A stretch of DNA of 64,000 nt, taken from positions 30,038,389 to 30,102,388 of the forward strand of contig CM017561.1 in NCBI GenBank assembly GCA_007844125.1, written 5' to 3'. The notes below the pieces were generated by a model, which saw nothing but the letters and a program-made list of their open reading frames with translations, was not told the origin of the DNA and searched no databases. The DNA comes from Sinonovacula constricta. Lineage: Eukaryota > Mollusca > Bivalvia > Cardiida > Solecurtidae. Position numbers and translations under genes: made by a program. Shown here piece by piece: positions 1 through 34,727 of the stretch (the first letter of the stretch is position 1; every line of letters starts with the position of its first letter).

Positions 1-1319
1 TATTTCGTTGTAATTGGCCTTAGACCTCGACAGTTCCTCTGAATGATTCTATAATTCATGGGATTATAAAACTTAATTCTTGTAGACTATATTTTAGGTG
101 CTTTTACAGGTGACCTTGGTTGTTTTCCAGTGTCTGATGGAGACTCCATTACACAACCGAATTTGTTTTGATGGGTGTTTATCACCCGAGTGTGTAGAGC
201 AGTGGGAGCACTATGTCCTCTCCTCTGCCCCGAAGGACCATGTGTCTCCTTAGAGGAGACCTAGTCCTTTGCTGTAGGCCTGTTTTGTGCCTTTGTATTA
301 CTCTTAACAGTCTGACTTTGGCAGTGTTTTTGACCGAGGGAGAAGTCTGAGTCTCAGAAGACTCCGATACCTTGTATTTAGTAGGAATAATGACTTTGCC
401 AGAAGTTTGGTCACCAGTTGGGACCTCATACTGGGTGAAATTGTCGTTGTGCTATTAGATGCTTTTTATGGTTGCTGAGGCATATGTTGCGCCTGTAGCA
501 GGAGTTGCCTTGGCTTTTGCCAGTATTCTGGCTTCTGGAAAGGAGATATTATTTGTGTGTTTTATTTTTAGCACTTCTTTTTCTAGTTTCCAGACAGGGC
601 AGTCCCTGGATTTGGTCTCATGTGGTCCAGAACAATTAACACATTTAAGTGGGTTAGGGCATACGTCTTCCCTGTGCTGGGCGGACTGTTCACCGCAACG
701 TGGGCAACGGTCGTTCTCTTTGCACTGGGAATGGTGGTTACCAGACTTCTGACAATAAAAACACCATCGTGGATATTGGGGATGTACACATGCACTTTCA
801 CGTTGAGATAACCGACCTTAATAGTAGTAGGGAGTGATGGGTTGGCGAAAGTTAGAACAAAAGTATTTGTCGGAACTCGCCGGCCGTCCCTCGTGAATGA
901 AATCCTGCGGACATCACCACCTCCTGTGGCGTGAGTTCCCCATGGATATTCTTCTCAGAGACACCAGCAAGGTTAGGGCATCGAATTACGCCTTTCGTCG
1001 GGTTCAGGGAAGAGTGGGCGTAAGTTTTAACTTTAATGATCAGAAGTCTGTAAGTTTAAGAAGTTTATCGGAGTGGGTTTTACGATAAGTTTCAATTAGT
1101 AAGCAGTCATTTTTTAGTTTTTTTGACTGATACTACACTGCCAATAAGACCTTTGATGATTTTTTCTATGACAATAGGGGATACTTTGGTTATCGGTTTC
1201 TTCTCGGTCGACTCAACAACAATAAAGTGAGGAAAGCACGTATTTGTAGGTGTTTTGGTATCGGAATCTTCTGACGATAAAGTAGGGATCGGGTCTTTGT
1301 ATTTACGTTTGCGTTCCAT
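1..1319 (-). pseudogene. Non-LTR retrotransposon Gag-like ORF1, frameshifted
   Basis: Reading the minus strand from an ATG at 1319 gives MERKRKYKDPIPTLSSEDSD..., with a phrase like FPHFIVVEST typical of Gag-like ORF1 proteins of animal LINEs. After several frameshifts and stops (near 1106, 1025 and 870) the frame resumes. At about 770-600 there are three zinc knuckles: CFYCQKSGNHHSQC (first His position altered), CPRCGEQSAQHREDVC (CX2CX6HX4C) and CVNCSGPHETKSRDC (CX2CX3HX6C). This spacing is known from Jockey/I-type ORF1. Downstream, to about 460, FPEARILAKAKATP-like coding still shows. No reverse transcriptase is in the window; it would lie off the left edge. It is clearly decayed. Confidence 0.72.
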
Positions 1320-1329
1320 GAGAGATTGT

Positions 1330-1935
1330 TATAATAATTTGGCATCCTGGCTCACCACCCACCGCGGAGCCCAACAAGGGGGCGTGTAATGGGAGTGGAT
1401 CTCCGACCTCCCAACGCCAGTGATACCAGGATGCGATACTCCGACATAAGATATACTCTAAAGCATACACAATGCCAGATTGATCCGTTAAGGGGGTATC
1501 GACCGGCAGCTGGTTTATAGTTAATAGGGGACAATTTTAGAAAAGGAGTTTACGGAACACGGTATATTTGAAGAAGAAAAAGGAGAAAGGGAGTGGAAAG
1601 TCGGAGGCAAGAGAGTGGGACGAAAGTGAGTAAAAGCTAACCCAGCACCGGCCGAGGGGTTAGCCGTTTGGGGATACAGGACCAGCACCCCGCCCGTCTA
1701 CCACACAACTTAGGGCCAAAGTAGTGTGATGGTCAGGGTCGACTTATGTGTCAACATCCTGACAAGCCAACAAAGACCTCAACCACCAGGATCCCCAGTA
1801 GAGATACTGGGTCGCCACCCACGGCAAACAGGTGGCCTACCTTTGGAGGGTTCTTACCTCGGTACAGGTAGCGGCAGTCGGCGAATTCTAAGGCCCCTAC
1901 CGGCAGGGTCGTTCATTAGATATACAACTTTCTTG
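1330..1935. other. Probable retrotransposon 5' region and flank
   Basis: GC-richer stretch between the LINE ORF1 start and block A. It has no convincing ORF. By position, upstream of ORF1 on the minus strand, it could be the element's 5' UTR. Confidence 0.35.
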
Positions 1936-4560
1936 TTTTGATTAACGTCAAGGGCACAGACATGTTTATTTTCGCGGGGTTTTCCCCGTCATATATCCGA
2001 GAGATGATTCGTGATTTATCCGTGGCGTTGCGATCGCTGTTGAGCGTTCGATAGTTTGATCTATGTATACCAAGTGAAGATAGTTCTTAATTCAGAAATA
2101 TTGGGACCAATGTCCTAGGTTGCATCTTTGAGCTTTATTGGGATACAAAACGTATAAGCCTACTACCTGCTAATGCAAAAAGTACGGCTCCGGATCAGCC
2201 ATTACGCTGCGAGCTGCATGACCAGAATCTTCACATTTTCGTACAAAGTCTTCAGGAAAATCTATATTAACCTTTACTTGTAGATCAAAGCAGATACATT
2301 AAATTTTATGTAATTAAAAATGTAACAAAGTTTTAAAAAAAAGCTTACCCTGGCGACAGCGTAGTTTATTTTCGACTCTATTGTTGGGATGGAATAGACG
2401 GCAAACTCTCTTTTTGATATCAGTCTTTGTATCTCCTTGGATCAAAAGAGAAATCACACGCTAAACAATAAATACTGGAGATTTTGAACGTGTTCCCATT
2501 ATATTCCCGTTAACCATATATGGAAATGACTATGTCCCTAGCAGCCATGTCTTTGACGGATAAAAAATGCATTAAAAACAATCTTTACTCAGAACCACTG
2601 AACAAACATGTGTAACAAACATCGAGGCTCTCTCTCTTGATGCTTTTGAAACGAAGATTTTATTTTTTTTCCTTTATAACCTAATATCGAACATAGCCAC
2701 GTTGATATACAACGTCAATTATGGAAAATGTCCACGCCCCATTGCAGCCATGTTTTGATTGTTTAAACACGCTTGATAGAAAGCTACTATGTATATTAAA
2801 TATTAAGGCACTAGCTCATGTAGTTTCTGAAAAGTTTCGAAGTTTTCCTATATATCCATTTATGGAAAATGAACCCGCCTTGGTGGCCATATTTTCCGAT
2901 CCAATTTTTTTTATAATCTTGATAGAATTCCACCATTTACCATACATGCCTAATATTGAAGCTCTAGCACATGTACATTCTATAGATAAGCTTTTCAATT
3001 TCTAAATGTAGTCCATACAGAGGAAATTGTTACTCTCCTGGCAGCCATGTTTAATTTGATCCAAATTATTTGGATAGTCTTAGAGTTTAACACAAGGAAC
3101 ATATATTCCGAGTATTGAGGCGCTATCTGATGTAGTGTATAGCCGTACAGGGAAAATGGTCACGATCCTGGCGGCCATGTTTTAGTCAAATCAAAATTCT
3201 TTTAACATACAGACATGCAAGTTACTTACTTGGTCACCCATTGAACATCTTAACTAATAATCAAGGCTCTGCAAGCTTTATTTCCTGACAAAAAGACTTT
3301 TAATGTTTTTATATAAAGCCATATACAGAATATGGCCACGTTTTACCGATTAATATTCATAGAATAATCTTGATAAACATCCACCCAAGAAACATGTTTC
3401 CAAGCTAGTTACTAATAAGCAGATGTTCAAAGATTTCCTGTAAGGCCATATTGGAAAAATAGCTACGTCCTTGGTTGACATTTTTCGACAGATCAAAACA
3501 ACAGCTATGTGTATCAAAAATCAAGGCTCTGGCACTCGTTGTTCCTGACAAGAAGATTTTCGTCACTTTCCTTTATAACCAAACATGGAAAATAACCACG
3601 TCCCTAGCGGCCTTGCTTTGCCCGATCAAAATTAATTTAACTATCTTGATTTAATCCCACTCAAGGAAAATTTTAACCTAATATCAAGGCTCTAGCTTTT
3701 TCTGACAAGACGATTTTCAGCCTATCCATATAAAGTCATATATGGAAATGGTCACACCACTGGCAAACATGATTTGACGAATTAAATCTGTCTTAGAATT
3801 CTCTTGATAGAAAGTAATCATAGAAACATGTAAACGAAATAATAACGTTCTAACCCACGTATTTTCCGTCAGGAAGATTTTCAAATGTTCCTATATAGTC
3901 ATATAGGTAAATAGGCTCCGCAGCCATGCTATGAAAGATTATAATTCTTCAAATAATCTGGATACAAGGACACACAAGTAGTACGTGTGCCAAATAAGGC
4001 TCTAGACTTTGCCGTATCTGACAAAATTGTTTCAAACCTTTCTAATATATCCATACAGGCAAACTTGCAACGGCCTGGGTAGCCATATTTTTTGACGATT
4101 TATTTTTGTACACAATCTTGATGCAAAGCCATTCAAGAAACATATATCCCAAATATCAAGGTTCAAGATTTGGTAGTTGATAACAAGAATATTTAAACAC
4201 ATTTTTATATAGCCATATATGGAAAATGGTCACGCTCTACTGGCCATATCTTTAAACCGATCGTAATAATTTATTGAACAATCATGATAATGGGCCAACC
4301 AAGGAATTTCTATGCCGTACCAAAAAGCAAGGCTCTAGCTTATGTATCTTCAAACAGGAATATTTTTAAAGATTTTCTGTATAGCCATATATGTTAATTG
4401 ACCGAGCTCAATGCTGTCGGGTTTATTGCGGTTTAAAAATCTTCGACATTCTTGGTACAAGGCCAGTTAAGCAATATGTACATGTTTATGCGAAACATCA
4501 AGGCTCTAGATCTAGATGTTTCTGACAAGAAGATTTTTAAAGTTTCAAATATAGTCACGC
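1936..4560 (-). pseudogene. Block A: truncated third copy of the Trpml segment
   Basis: 1936-2410 matches the exon 4 region of gene 1 (25024-25490), including its downstream intron (shared phrase ttttcgcggggttttccccg). The exon remnant at 2410-2349 still reads EFAVYSIPTIESKINYAVAR and keeps a donor (GTAAGC). At about 2410 homology jumps to sequence matching 28310 and 61090 (atcacacgctaaacaata), so exons 2 and 3 and half of exon 4 have been deleted. The rest of the block is the 150-bp satellite. It cannot encode a channel. Confidence 0.8.
2500..4560. repeat. Degenerate ~150-bp tandem repeat, block A
   Basis: About 13 divergent copies. Recognisable phrases recur in order: gcagccatgttt, gacggatcaaaatt, atcttgatagaa, aatatcaaggctctagc, tctgacaagaagatttt, and tatagccatatatggaaaatgg. 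The same family sits at 27060-30110 and 61700-63800, upstream of exon 2 in blocks B and C. Confidence 0.85.
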
Positions 4561-7500
4561 ATAGACAATGGACTAGCTTCTGGGGGCACAATAACAGCTT
4601 GGTGAATATTACAACAATTAGTGGTGATGTGTTTTGTTTAGATTTGGCCAGACAGAACTAATTACCAAATACAATTGCTGGAATTATTTGATAGACATAT
4701 GTGTTAAATTTAAACTTCATGGTTTTACTTTCGTATTAAAGAATATAACTTTTGGAGACATATTGAGAAGAAAAAAGGGCCTATTCAATATTTTTGCTGG
4801 CGGCTTTGTACCATTAAAAAGTCGTACCAGCTGCTGTTGTTTTTCACATGGGTACATATCAATGTTGAAGATTTCCATCATCTTCTCATTATATTCGGAA
4901 AACTCCACCAGTCTTTGTTAAAATTATTGCCTTTGTCAGTACATCTTCTGCCAATCAAGAACTATTAAAATTGACAAATATTTAGATACAGGTATATTTT
5001 ATATGCTAAAACTACATTAGTGAACTTAATAAAAATACATCCTTACATTAGGGTGATTTGTCTCCATTTATTAAGACATTGTAAAATGTTATCATGACCT
5101 GTTTGATTTTAAATTATAATAAACATGGCATGATAATAAGAGAATAGTGTATATCACATGATTCTTATTGTTTTGCATTAAATACACCTATTAAATTTTT
5201 TCTTATATTACACTTGTGTAATGTAGCTTTTTTATTGACGACGTCGAAACGACGTCATCATAATGCAGATCGTCTCATACCACTATTTCACCAGGTGCTA
5301 TTGTTAAAACTTCGTAAAATCTTATGTTGTGATAAAAATAATCTGATACTCGTTGTCATTTGATAAAAACATTTATAAAACTCGTCCAGGAAAAATTATA
5401 CATGTAATAAGCTAGCCCTAGGCTTGCCTACAAGTATCTTTCTCTAACTCGTTTAATAAATGTTTGTATTAAATGACAACTAATGTCAGATGCTCGATAT
5501 CTATTGTATGTTAAGCCATGACTGGAGATGCTAGAAGTGGAAATAAGTTCCAGCTATATTTGTCTTTCTTTGAATTCTTGAATGACTTCATTGAGAGACG
5601 TTTATGAATAGTCTCTCCTAAATGCAAGTAGGTTAATCATTTGTTTTACTCGATTTTCATGCTTGTGCTCTTTAGTGTGTATGCTGACATCTTTTCCTTT
5701 CTTGTGATACACAGTTTAACCATCATCAACAAACACTACCATTTTATTTTTAAATAAATAGATCTCTATAAGTATTAAAAGGGATTGTAAGCTGGTATTT
5801 ATGCGAAAGTAAGAAATTTCACTGTACGTTATTGCAATATCTACAAAAGAACTAGCAATTAAGTCCAAGAATTCCAATTTAAAGGACCTACCTACAGTTT
5901 GGAATACGTAGGTTATTAATTAACAAGGGAGAAAATTTCAATTTTACTAATATGTACCCCGATCTTAAATAAAATCTCCTGATTTAAGGATATTTACATT
6001 ATATGTTAATGTTAATGTAACCCGCAAAATAAATCCTTCGAAGCTTCCTTCCTTTGGTGGGCGTTGTCTGGCAACCTAAAAGTTCGAAGTGAGAGAGTAG
6101 TTTAAATTTCGAATGTAATATGTGAGATATGTTTGGAATTGTCCATTAATAGATCACAGATAATAGCAATATCATGCTACAGGAAATAATTTATTAGTAA
6201 CAATACAATGGAATGACCATATTGTATCAATAAATTAACGTAATCTAGTAATAGACCCTTTAAAATATATCCTATGAACGTTCCTTTCTTTAGAAGGCGT
6301 GGTCTGGCGTACCAAAATATTCCTTCATATACTGTAGAATGTAAGAGGTTTTACCTTATTTCGAACCCACAACCTTCATTTTTTTTCTTGTAAGTATGAC
6401 ACGCTTACCCACTACTATAGGGGGGATTTGTTGTCGTATAGACTGTACAGACTCGGGAAGATTATAAATTCTTGGCACAAGCCGCTCGCTTCGTTCACGC
6501 CTCTTAATTGGAGCTTCCGACTTGATGGATACTAACAGGATAAATTGATATTTTGTGCATTATTCAATATTATAAGGAATTAATGTTGGATTATTCAGGA
6601 CTTAAATAATATCTTTTTTAAAAACGGGGTATTACTGACTACGTTTTAGTGCGGACTACCGTTTCGTCCTTCAGCGTACTCTGGTCGGTTAAAAAATCAG
6701 AGCGAGTCGTTTACTATAGATGTTCTACCGACTAAAATGACCTTCATGGATAAACTGACTTCTAGTTTAAAAGTTTCTGGTTGTTTAATGTAACACATAA
6801 TATTATAAAATAACAGTGCCTCGTTTGTATTTCTCTACCATTAAAATCAATCGACATCGGACTCAACATCGTTTAACCTTTGTAATACTAAGTACATGTA
6901 ATAATAAAGTAAGGTGATTCTTTCCTACCAATATATTGATTTTAATGCAAAAGTGTTATACCGGAAGTTAATTGAAATCATTTAATTTTGAGGTGTGTAA
7001 GTAGTCTCATATGAGCCTTACATATTTTTTTCCATTTATGTTTACATTATATATACAGAGAAAAAAATAATAGAAAATAACAAAAGGCATAATGCTAAAA
7101 TAACATTATTGCAGTTTTATGTGCATTTTATCACAAACATTTATTAATCGAAATTATTTAATATGTAGAATTAAAATGACATGTAAAAAAGTATAAATTT
7201 AGCATCTATGTCCTTGGTTAAAAAGTTATTTACGCCGTTGTATTTCGCAAATATAGCTATTACTTTGCACCTACTGACTGACAGCAAGTTTATTTAAAAG
7301 GTCAGCACATGCATTCGTATATTATCGTGACCCCGTCATGTTGCCAAGCATGATTTAAAGACTTTTAACTAAAGTGCCGAAAGTGGGCCATAATCAGGTA
7401 TCCAGTTTCATGTAGCTATATAAACAGATAGAGAGCTAGAAAATGGTTGGTTTTTGTGATTCTTGTCCTAAGATAAGGTGAATATAAATTTGTCAATTTT

Positions 7501-8160
7501 ACAGCTTATCAATAACTCTGGATTGACCTTATTGATGTAAAGTATTGGGCCCTTATTTTACCCATAATATAGGGTACTTAACTTAATGATTAGTGTCTTA
7601 AACATTGTACTTAAATATGGAAACAATAAGCACAGTTTATGCCTTGTAAACAATATGCGAGCCCTTAATCTCTTCTGGAACGTTTAAATTGGGGTTGTAT
7701 ATTTAATTAATTAATTTATTTTCTTATTTGTATGATACAGTAGTTGTAACTGAGCTGAGCAGCAGACTTATATTATAATTGCCTGATGACAGAATGTGCC
7801 TATCAACCGATGGGAGTTCAGAAAGAGATTGGCTCAGCCAATCAGAATTGATCTTTCATTCAAAAGTCTAGCCATGTCTGTTTAAATTGCCACCATACTG
7901 AAAAAAAAGTTATTGTAAGAACCGGCTTGAACGCTAATTATACAACAGAAAAATGTTATATCATGTCTATCATTACACAAATTAATTCGTTCTACCTCGA
8001 ACACTGATTATATAATTGTAACTTGGGATAGGAAAACTGACACAGTTACTAAGAAAGTCAGCAACCAAAATGTGGCATTAAAACTGTTAAAAACCAAGAA
8101 CTCTCGCAACAAGAGTATAACACTTTGTATATTATCCAGAAATAAAATATAAGTAACAAT
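4561..8160. other. Intergenic, no recognisable gene
   Basis: AT-rich sequence between block A and gene 1. A 63-codon minus ORF (4908-4717, starting MEFSEYNEKMMEIFNIDMYP) has non-repetitive composition but no family I recognise. At 5980-6350 two diverged copies of a unit of about 255 bp recur (ccttcctttggtgggcgt / cctttctttagaaggcgt). Nothing else stands out. Confidence 0.5.
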
Positions 8161-8219
8161 AATTGACTTTCTTGTCTATAAAGAAAAAATTATTAAACTT
8201 TCTAACTGACGATCCATCC

Positions 8220-8263
<44 letters not shown>

Positions 8264-8268
8264 TAATA

Positions 8269-8301
<33 letters not shown>

Positions 8302-8311
8302 ATAATATAAT
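8220..8311. repeat. (AAT)n-(ATT)n microsatellite, self-complementary
   Basis: About 18 AAT units run directly into about 10 ATT units, so the tract can fold on itself. It lies about 130 bases past the gene 1 stop, within the likely 3' UTR or just beyond it. Confidence 0.95.
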
Positions 8312-8438
8312 TTATAACAGCTTTATTTGTTTCTTAATATATGGTTTACGATAAAACATTTTCAGTTCAACATTCTGGCACCAAGTAATATACCTAACAT
8401 TCATTTCACTATTTTCTATACATCATTCTTTATTTTCT

Positions 8439-30319
<21,881 letters not shown>

Positions 30320-30329
30320 GGTATAGTCC

Positions 30330-31314
30330 CTGCAATTAAAACAAATTATTTATTGTTGTATAAATTTGGCATAGATCTATTAAGGCATAAAATGCAAGAC
30401 CAACAATCCGAGAGTCCGTGACCAAACGTTGTTTACAACAGAGTGCTGAGTGAAACCAGATCAAGAAAGAAACATACACTCGCCTGGTTCAGTAGGTGTT
30501 AAAAGAAAATATGCCCTATTTGTTCAATAGGTTCTGCCACTATGGTATGTTAAACTATGACTGGCGGTATATTTCAGATATGCCTTCTTATCTGAGTGTT
30601 GAATAAAGTCCAGTTAGTTCATATTTCTACACCCATACGATAAGCTCGAATGCAGCAACAATTTTACCAACGCTGTAAGTATGTTCATCCACAAACCGAG
30701 GTGGTGTATTAAGCAAAACGGGTCTACGTGCAGTGTAGATTGTGCGCGAATAGATAGAAAGATCCAGGATAAGCTGCTTTTATCGGAATGGTCAAGTGTG
30801 CACAAGATAAAATCGAAAGTGTACGTTGTGACAACTAGACTTTTAGAACTTTTATGTATAAAACATTGTAAATAAAAATCAAAGATAAACAACTAACAGT
30901 AAACACCTGCATTGGGAGTTAAAACACATAAAATGAATGTATAATAAATCACCATACGTACAGTGTGTACAGTAGATAAAAGCCTCGGCAACCTAAAAAT
31001 TCTAAATGAGAGAGCAGTTTAAAAGAAAACAGCCCAAGCACTTATATGTAATAAGAACAATTTAGTGACGTCATACAATGCGATGACGTCATATGTCAAA
31101 AGTGTCAAAAGTGAAAAATAAAAAATACGAAAGAAGTCATCGATTATTAGAAAAACAACCCAAACCAACAAAATAAGAATGCCAGATATCTTAAATTTAT
31201 CATTAACATATTACATTTATATATCCTTTCTCTGTTTTTAATTACATGCCAAAGATTTCATGTGTAAGTTATATGACTTAACATATCGCTGTCAATTGTA
31301 AGATAGTGCAGATC
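30330..31314. other. Region upstream of gene 1 exon 1
   Basis: This should contain the 5' UTR exon and promoter of gene 1 on the minus strand, but I could not fix either. Repeat R3 (forward copy) lies at 30985-31175. Confidence 0.4.
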
Positions 31315-31782
31315 TTAACCTTTTCACTGCTGCCCGACATACAGCGAAAGTCTATTTCTAACCACTAGCAATGCTCTTTTACGTACACCGTACGTCCGGT
31401 TTACTACTATTTTTGAGTGTTTACAAAATTGCTAATTTCCTTTAAAAGTATTACCAGAGTTACTCCCCTTGATAGTAACTTACATCTTTTTTAAATATAT
31501 TCATATTTCTAAAGGTGTAGACATGAAATGCCGAAAAAAAAGTAAAAAATCTGGATTTTTCAACTATGTTTCTGTTTTTGAAAGGCCATATCATTTTAAT
31601 ATCAAATGATAATTATTAAATTTTATATTCAGTATACATATTCAGTTACCTTTCTAATGATATATAGTTTTACATATCCAAAATAATAAGCTTTTTAGTG
31701 ACGTATGGCATTTTCTTAGAAGATTTCTAGAAAATTCCTCAGCATGAGGCGTGGAAAAATGGCTTAGCAGCGAAAGGGTTAA
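31315..31782. mobile_element. Non-autonomous piggyBac-type element with TTAA ends
   Basis: The left end is TTAA CCTTTTCACTGCTGCC (31315-31334). The right end in reverse complement is TTAA CCCTTTCGCTGCTAAGCC (31782-31761). TTAA targets and CCCTTTNNNTGC-type terminal repeats are hallmarks of the piggyBac superfamily. The 460-bp interior is AT-rich without a transposase ORF. Confidence 0.75.
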
Positions 31783-32528
31783 TAAGTGGAACATTAGAGA
31801 ACTCAATCTACTTTATTTGCACATGTTTGCTCTACTTGTGTTTATCTGATTGGGTAGTACATGTAAGAGGCCCTTGAATCTAGCCAATGTTCAAAATGCA
31901 AGTGATATCTGATGCGACATTGACATAGACGCTTATGAGTGCATATGTCATCAACTGTATCTTACTTGAAAATATGTGTACATGTTTTGCTTTTTGTACA
32001 ATTCTCTGACAACTTTCTCGGGGGCTCTGATAAAATATCGCTGAACAACACTTGAAATTATCAATGTCCTTGAGTTGTCTGATTTGACAATGTATGTATA
32101 GTTTTTGTTCAAGTTCTCATTTGAACATTGTTAAATGAACTTGCTTTTGCTGAAGAAAATTTATTAATGCATAAATAGGCAGGTAGACATCAATGATGAA
32201 AGGGTAATTTTAATTCGGTATATAGTATTCATATTTCCTTTCTTTTGCAAAAGAAATTTAAAGAAACGAAATATAGATGTGCAACTATTTTATATTCCCT
32301 TAGGTAAGCAATTGAGCTGGGACAGACAGATGAGCCAGACTATATGATTTGTACGTTTATGTTCAGAACTTTCGATTTCTTATCAATATAACTTCATATA
32401 AAATATAGCTGAATATCTTAAGACAACCTTTTCTAATTTGGTTAGTGTTAGATCGGTGCTTAAATAAAAAAGAAGCTATTATTAGATTAATGCGATAACT
32501 ATGCTGTGTGCTTAGTATCTTAGATGAA

Positions 32529-32545
32529 TGATGTCGCTGATGTTG

Positions 32546-32628
<83 letters not shown>
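32529..32628. repeat. (GAT)n microsatellite next to a SINE fragment
   Basis: About 30 GAT/ATG triplets. They are followed at 32635-32665 by ttttaacgactttgaaatgtcgcggccc, a piece of the SINE seen whole at 57775-58083. The polyserine ORF here is an artefact. Confidence 0.93.
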
Positions 32629-32630
<2 letters not shown>

Positions 32631-33381
32631 CACTTCCATTTTAACGACTTTGAAATGTCGCGGCCCAGAGCCGACGTATAACGAGAGATGAGGCGCGCAA
32701 GTCTGTATATTGCACACTACTGCCGATATAACAAACACGTCGGAGATGTGCATAGGACCACCTAGCATCAAATGGTATCAAGATAGTGTGAATGCGATCT
32801 GGTAGTATCTTTTATCCCACTATCTCTGTAAATATCGGTTGATATAACCCGTCTGATACAGATGAGCTTTATCAACCGATATTCGCGCAACTGCTCTAAG
32901 CCGGACTACTTTTTTGACGAAACGATAAGGAATGTTTACGAGAACGACACTCATTTGTCCCGTAATTATGCTTGTGGTCACCTCAAAAATGTCCATCATA
33001 TAAAGATTGGTTAAATAGAGCAAAAGAGGCTATTAAAAAAAGGATGAAAGCGGTTTCGATGTCTGTCCTGCAGGATTGAAAACTTAAGTAGCAGCGTCTT
33101 AACTGACTGTGCTAACCGGACAGTTCCTCCTGATCTTCCGAAGTTTTATTTAACAATAATATAGAAAAATTGAAAAAAATAACATGTATTACAGGAACAT
33201 GATTACAATTGTTAAATAATAGTAATAAAATCAATAAAAGTACGAATTTGTAGTCTGCAAAAATAAAAAAAAAACAACTGTCGAAATGTCAGATCATGCG
33301 AGTCCCCGTTGTTTTGATGTTTAGTGTGAATTGAAAGAATGAGATGAAGAATCGTGTAAAAACCTAAGCAGTGTTAAAGGG

Positions 33382-33729
33382 ATGAGCAACGAGGATTTCG
33401 AGACAAAATCTGGCTTTAATCCGAACATTTTTGAGAAGGAAGTTGATCTTGAATCTGTGGTGACTGTCTCAGATTGCAATCATCCGCCTAATCTTAGGAC
33501 TGACCCTGATGATCAAATGTCGTTACATGATGAAGATTCAAATGGTTTATATAGAGCTCGATCTTTATTCGAACCAAATACAGCTGACTGCACAGATCTG
33601 GACAAATGTGCTAAAAAATCACAGTTTCTAGACGTAAACTTGAACACCAACCCACCACCTCCAATCCCAACATTTCTCCAAATTTCGCAAGTTACCCTGT
33701 CAAAAACACAACTATCTTCAAATTTTTAA
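33382..33729 (+). CDS. Unrecognised 115-residue ORF
   Basis: It starts MSNEDFETKSGFNPNIFEKE, is acidic and polar, ends in a proline run and SSNF, and stops at TAA. Composition looks protein-like rather than repeat-derived, and the flank has AATAAA-type signals at about 33970-34010. There is no signal peptide, membrane segment or family I recognise. It could be a single-exon gene, a terminal exon or part of a dead mobile element. Confidence 0.35.
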   Translation: MSNEDFETKSGFNPNIFEKEVDLESVVTVSDCNHPPNLRTDPDDQMSLHDEDSNGLYRARSLFEPNTADCTDLDKCAKKSQFLDVNLNTNPPPPIPTFLQISQVTLSKTQLSSNF

Positions 33730-34195
33730 GCGCTATATTCAATGTTCATAATTTCAATGTCATCAACAATTAAAATCCATGAGCTACTGTTTGTTACATC
33801 CACAAACACGCACAAACCTCGAATGTTATTCGCGTTTCTTAATGCCAAGTGCGTACCAACTTTAATGTTACACGGCCTTGACATTACACACTACATGTAA
33901 AACTTTACACGAGGGTGTGATTTTTGTTGTTCTTTTTTTTTTCTAACCATTATTTTTAGTTATCGTAATCAATAAAATTACAACATTATGTATAGCGCAA
34001 ATAAAATAAAAGAAATAACATGTTTATTGTCTTTTTTTTTATTGTAAAATAGAAATATTTCTTGTAGCCGAATTACTCTATTGCTTGCGCATGAATTTCG
34101 TGTATTGCAATGGAATGTCAGATCATGTAAGAGAAGAGCAGTAGCGGTAAATTTAAATGTTTCCCTTTGAAAAGATGTTGATGGTGGGATAAAAA

Positions 34196-34337
34196 GAATA
34201 CCAGGTTAGTGTTGATATAGATAAATGTTATCATGCTTCTCCCGAAAATCAGAAAGAACTCGGCAGAGCCTCGTGCTTTCTGATTTTCTTAACCTCGCAT
34301 GATAACATTTATCTATATCAACACTAACCTGGTATTC
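34196..34337. mobile_element. Palindromic hairpin element with perfect 41-bp arms
   Basis: 34196-34236 is the exact reverse complement of 34297-34337. A second 13-bp perfect pair (34244-34256 with 34276-34288) is nested inside. This is the structure of a short foldback element or MITE. No ORF. Confidence 0.85.
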
Positions 34338-34727
34338 TCTATTACTCAACGTTACCTACAAAAGGAGACATATCGTATTTTTAGTTATTAATGAATCTTA
34401 ACTGAAGCAGTTACTTGAGTTTATACCCATAACTCTACAGAAAAAAAGATTACATGTAGAAAATATAATGTAGAATATTAGTTATCCTTGGCTATATTTT
34501 ATTTATGGATAGCGAACTTAATATCTTCTAGGACTTCGAAGTATTCTGGAAATATCATCATCACCGGCATAAGCGCCTTCACCAACAAATTCGCGGAAAA
34601 GTGTTCCCATTTAGTTATTTATGAAAGTACATTTATGAAATTTCTCCATGAACCTAATCCATAGGTTGTCTATTGATACGTAAATTATAGACCAGATACC
34701 CTATTTATGTTTGAGGAATGGATTCCT

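Noticed and set aside
8163..8354. Poly-Asn/poly-Tyr ORF
   Set aside because: Translation of the AAT/ATT microsatellite.
32520..32771. Polyserine ORF
   Set aside because: Translation of the GAT microsatellite.
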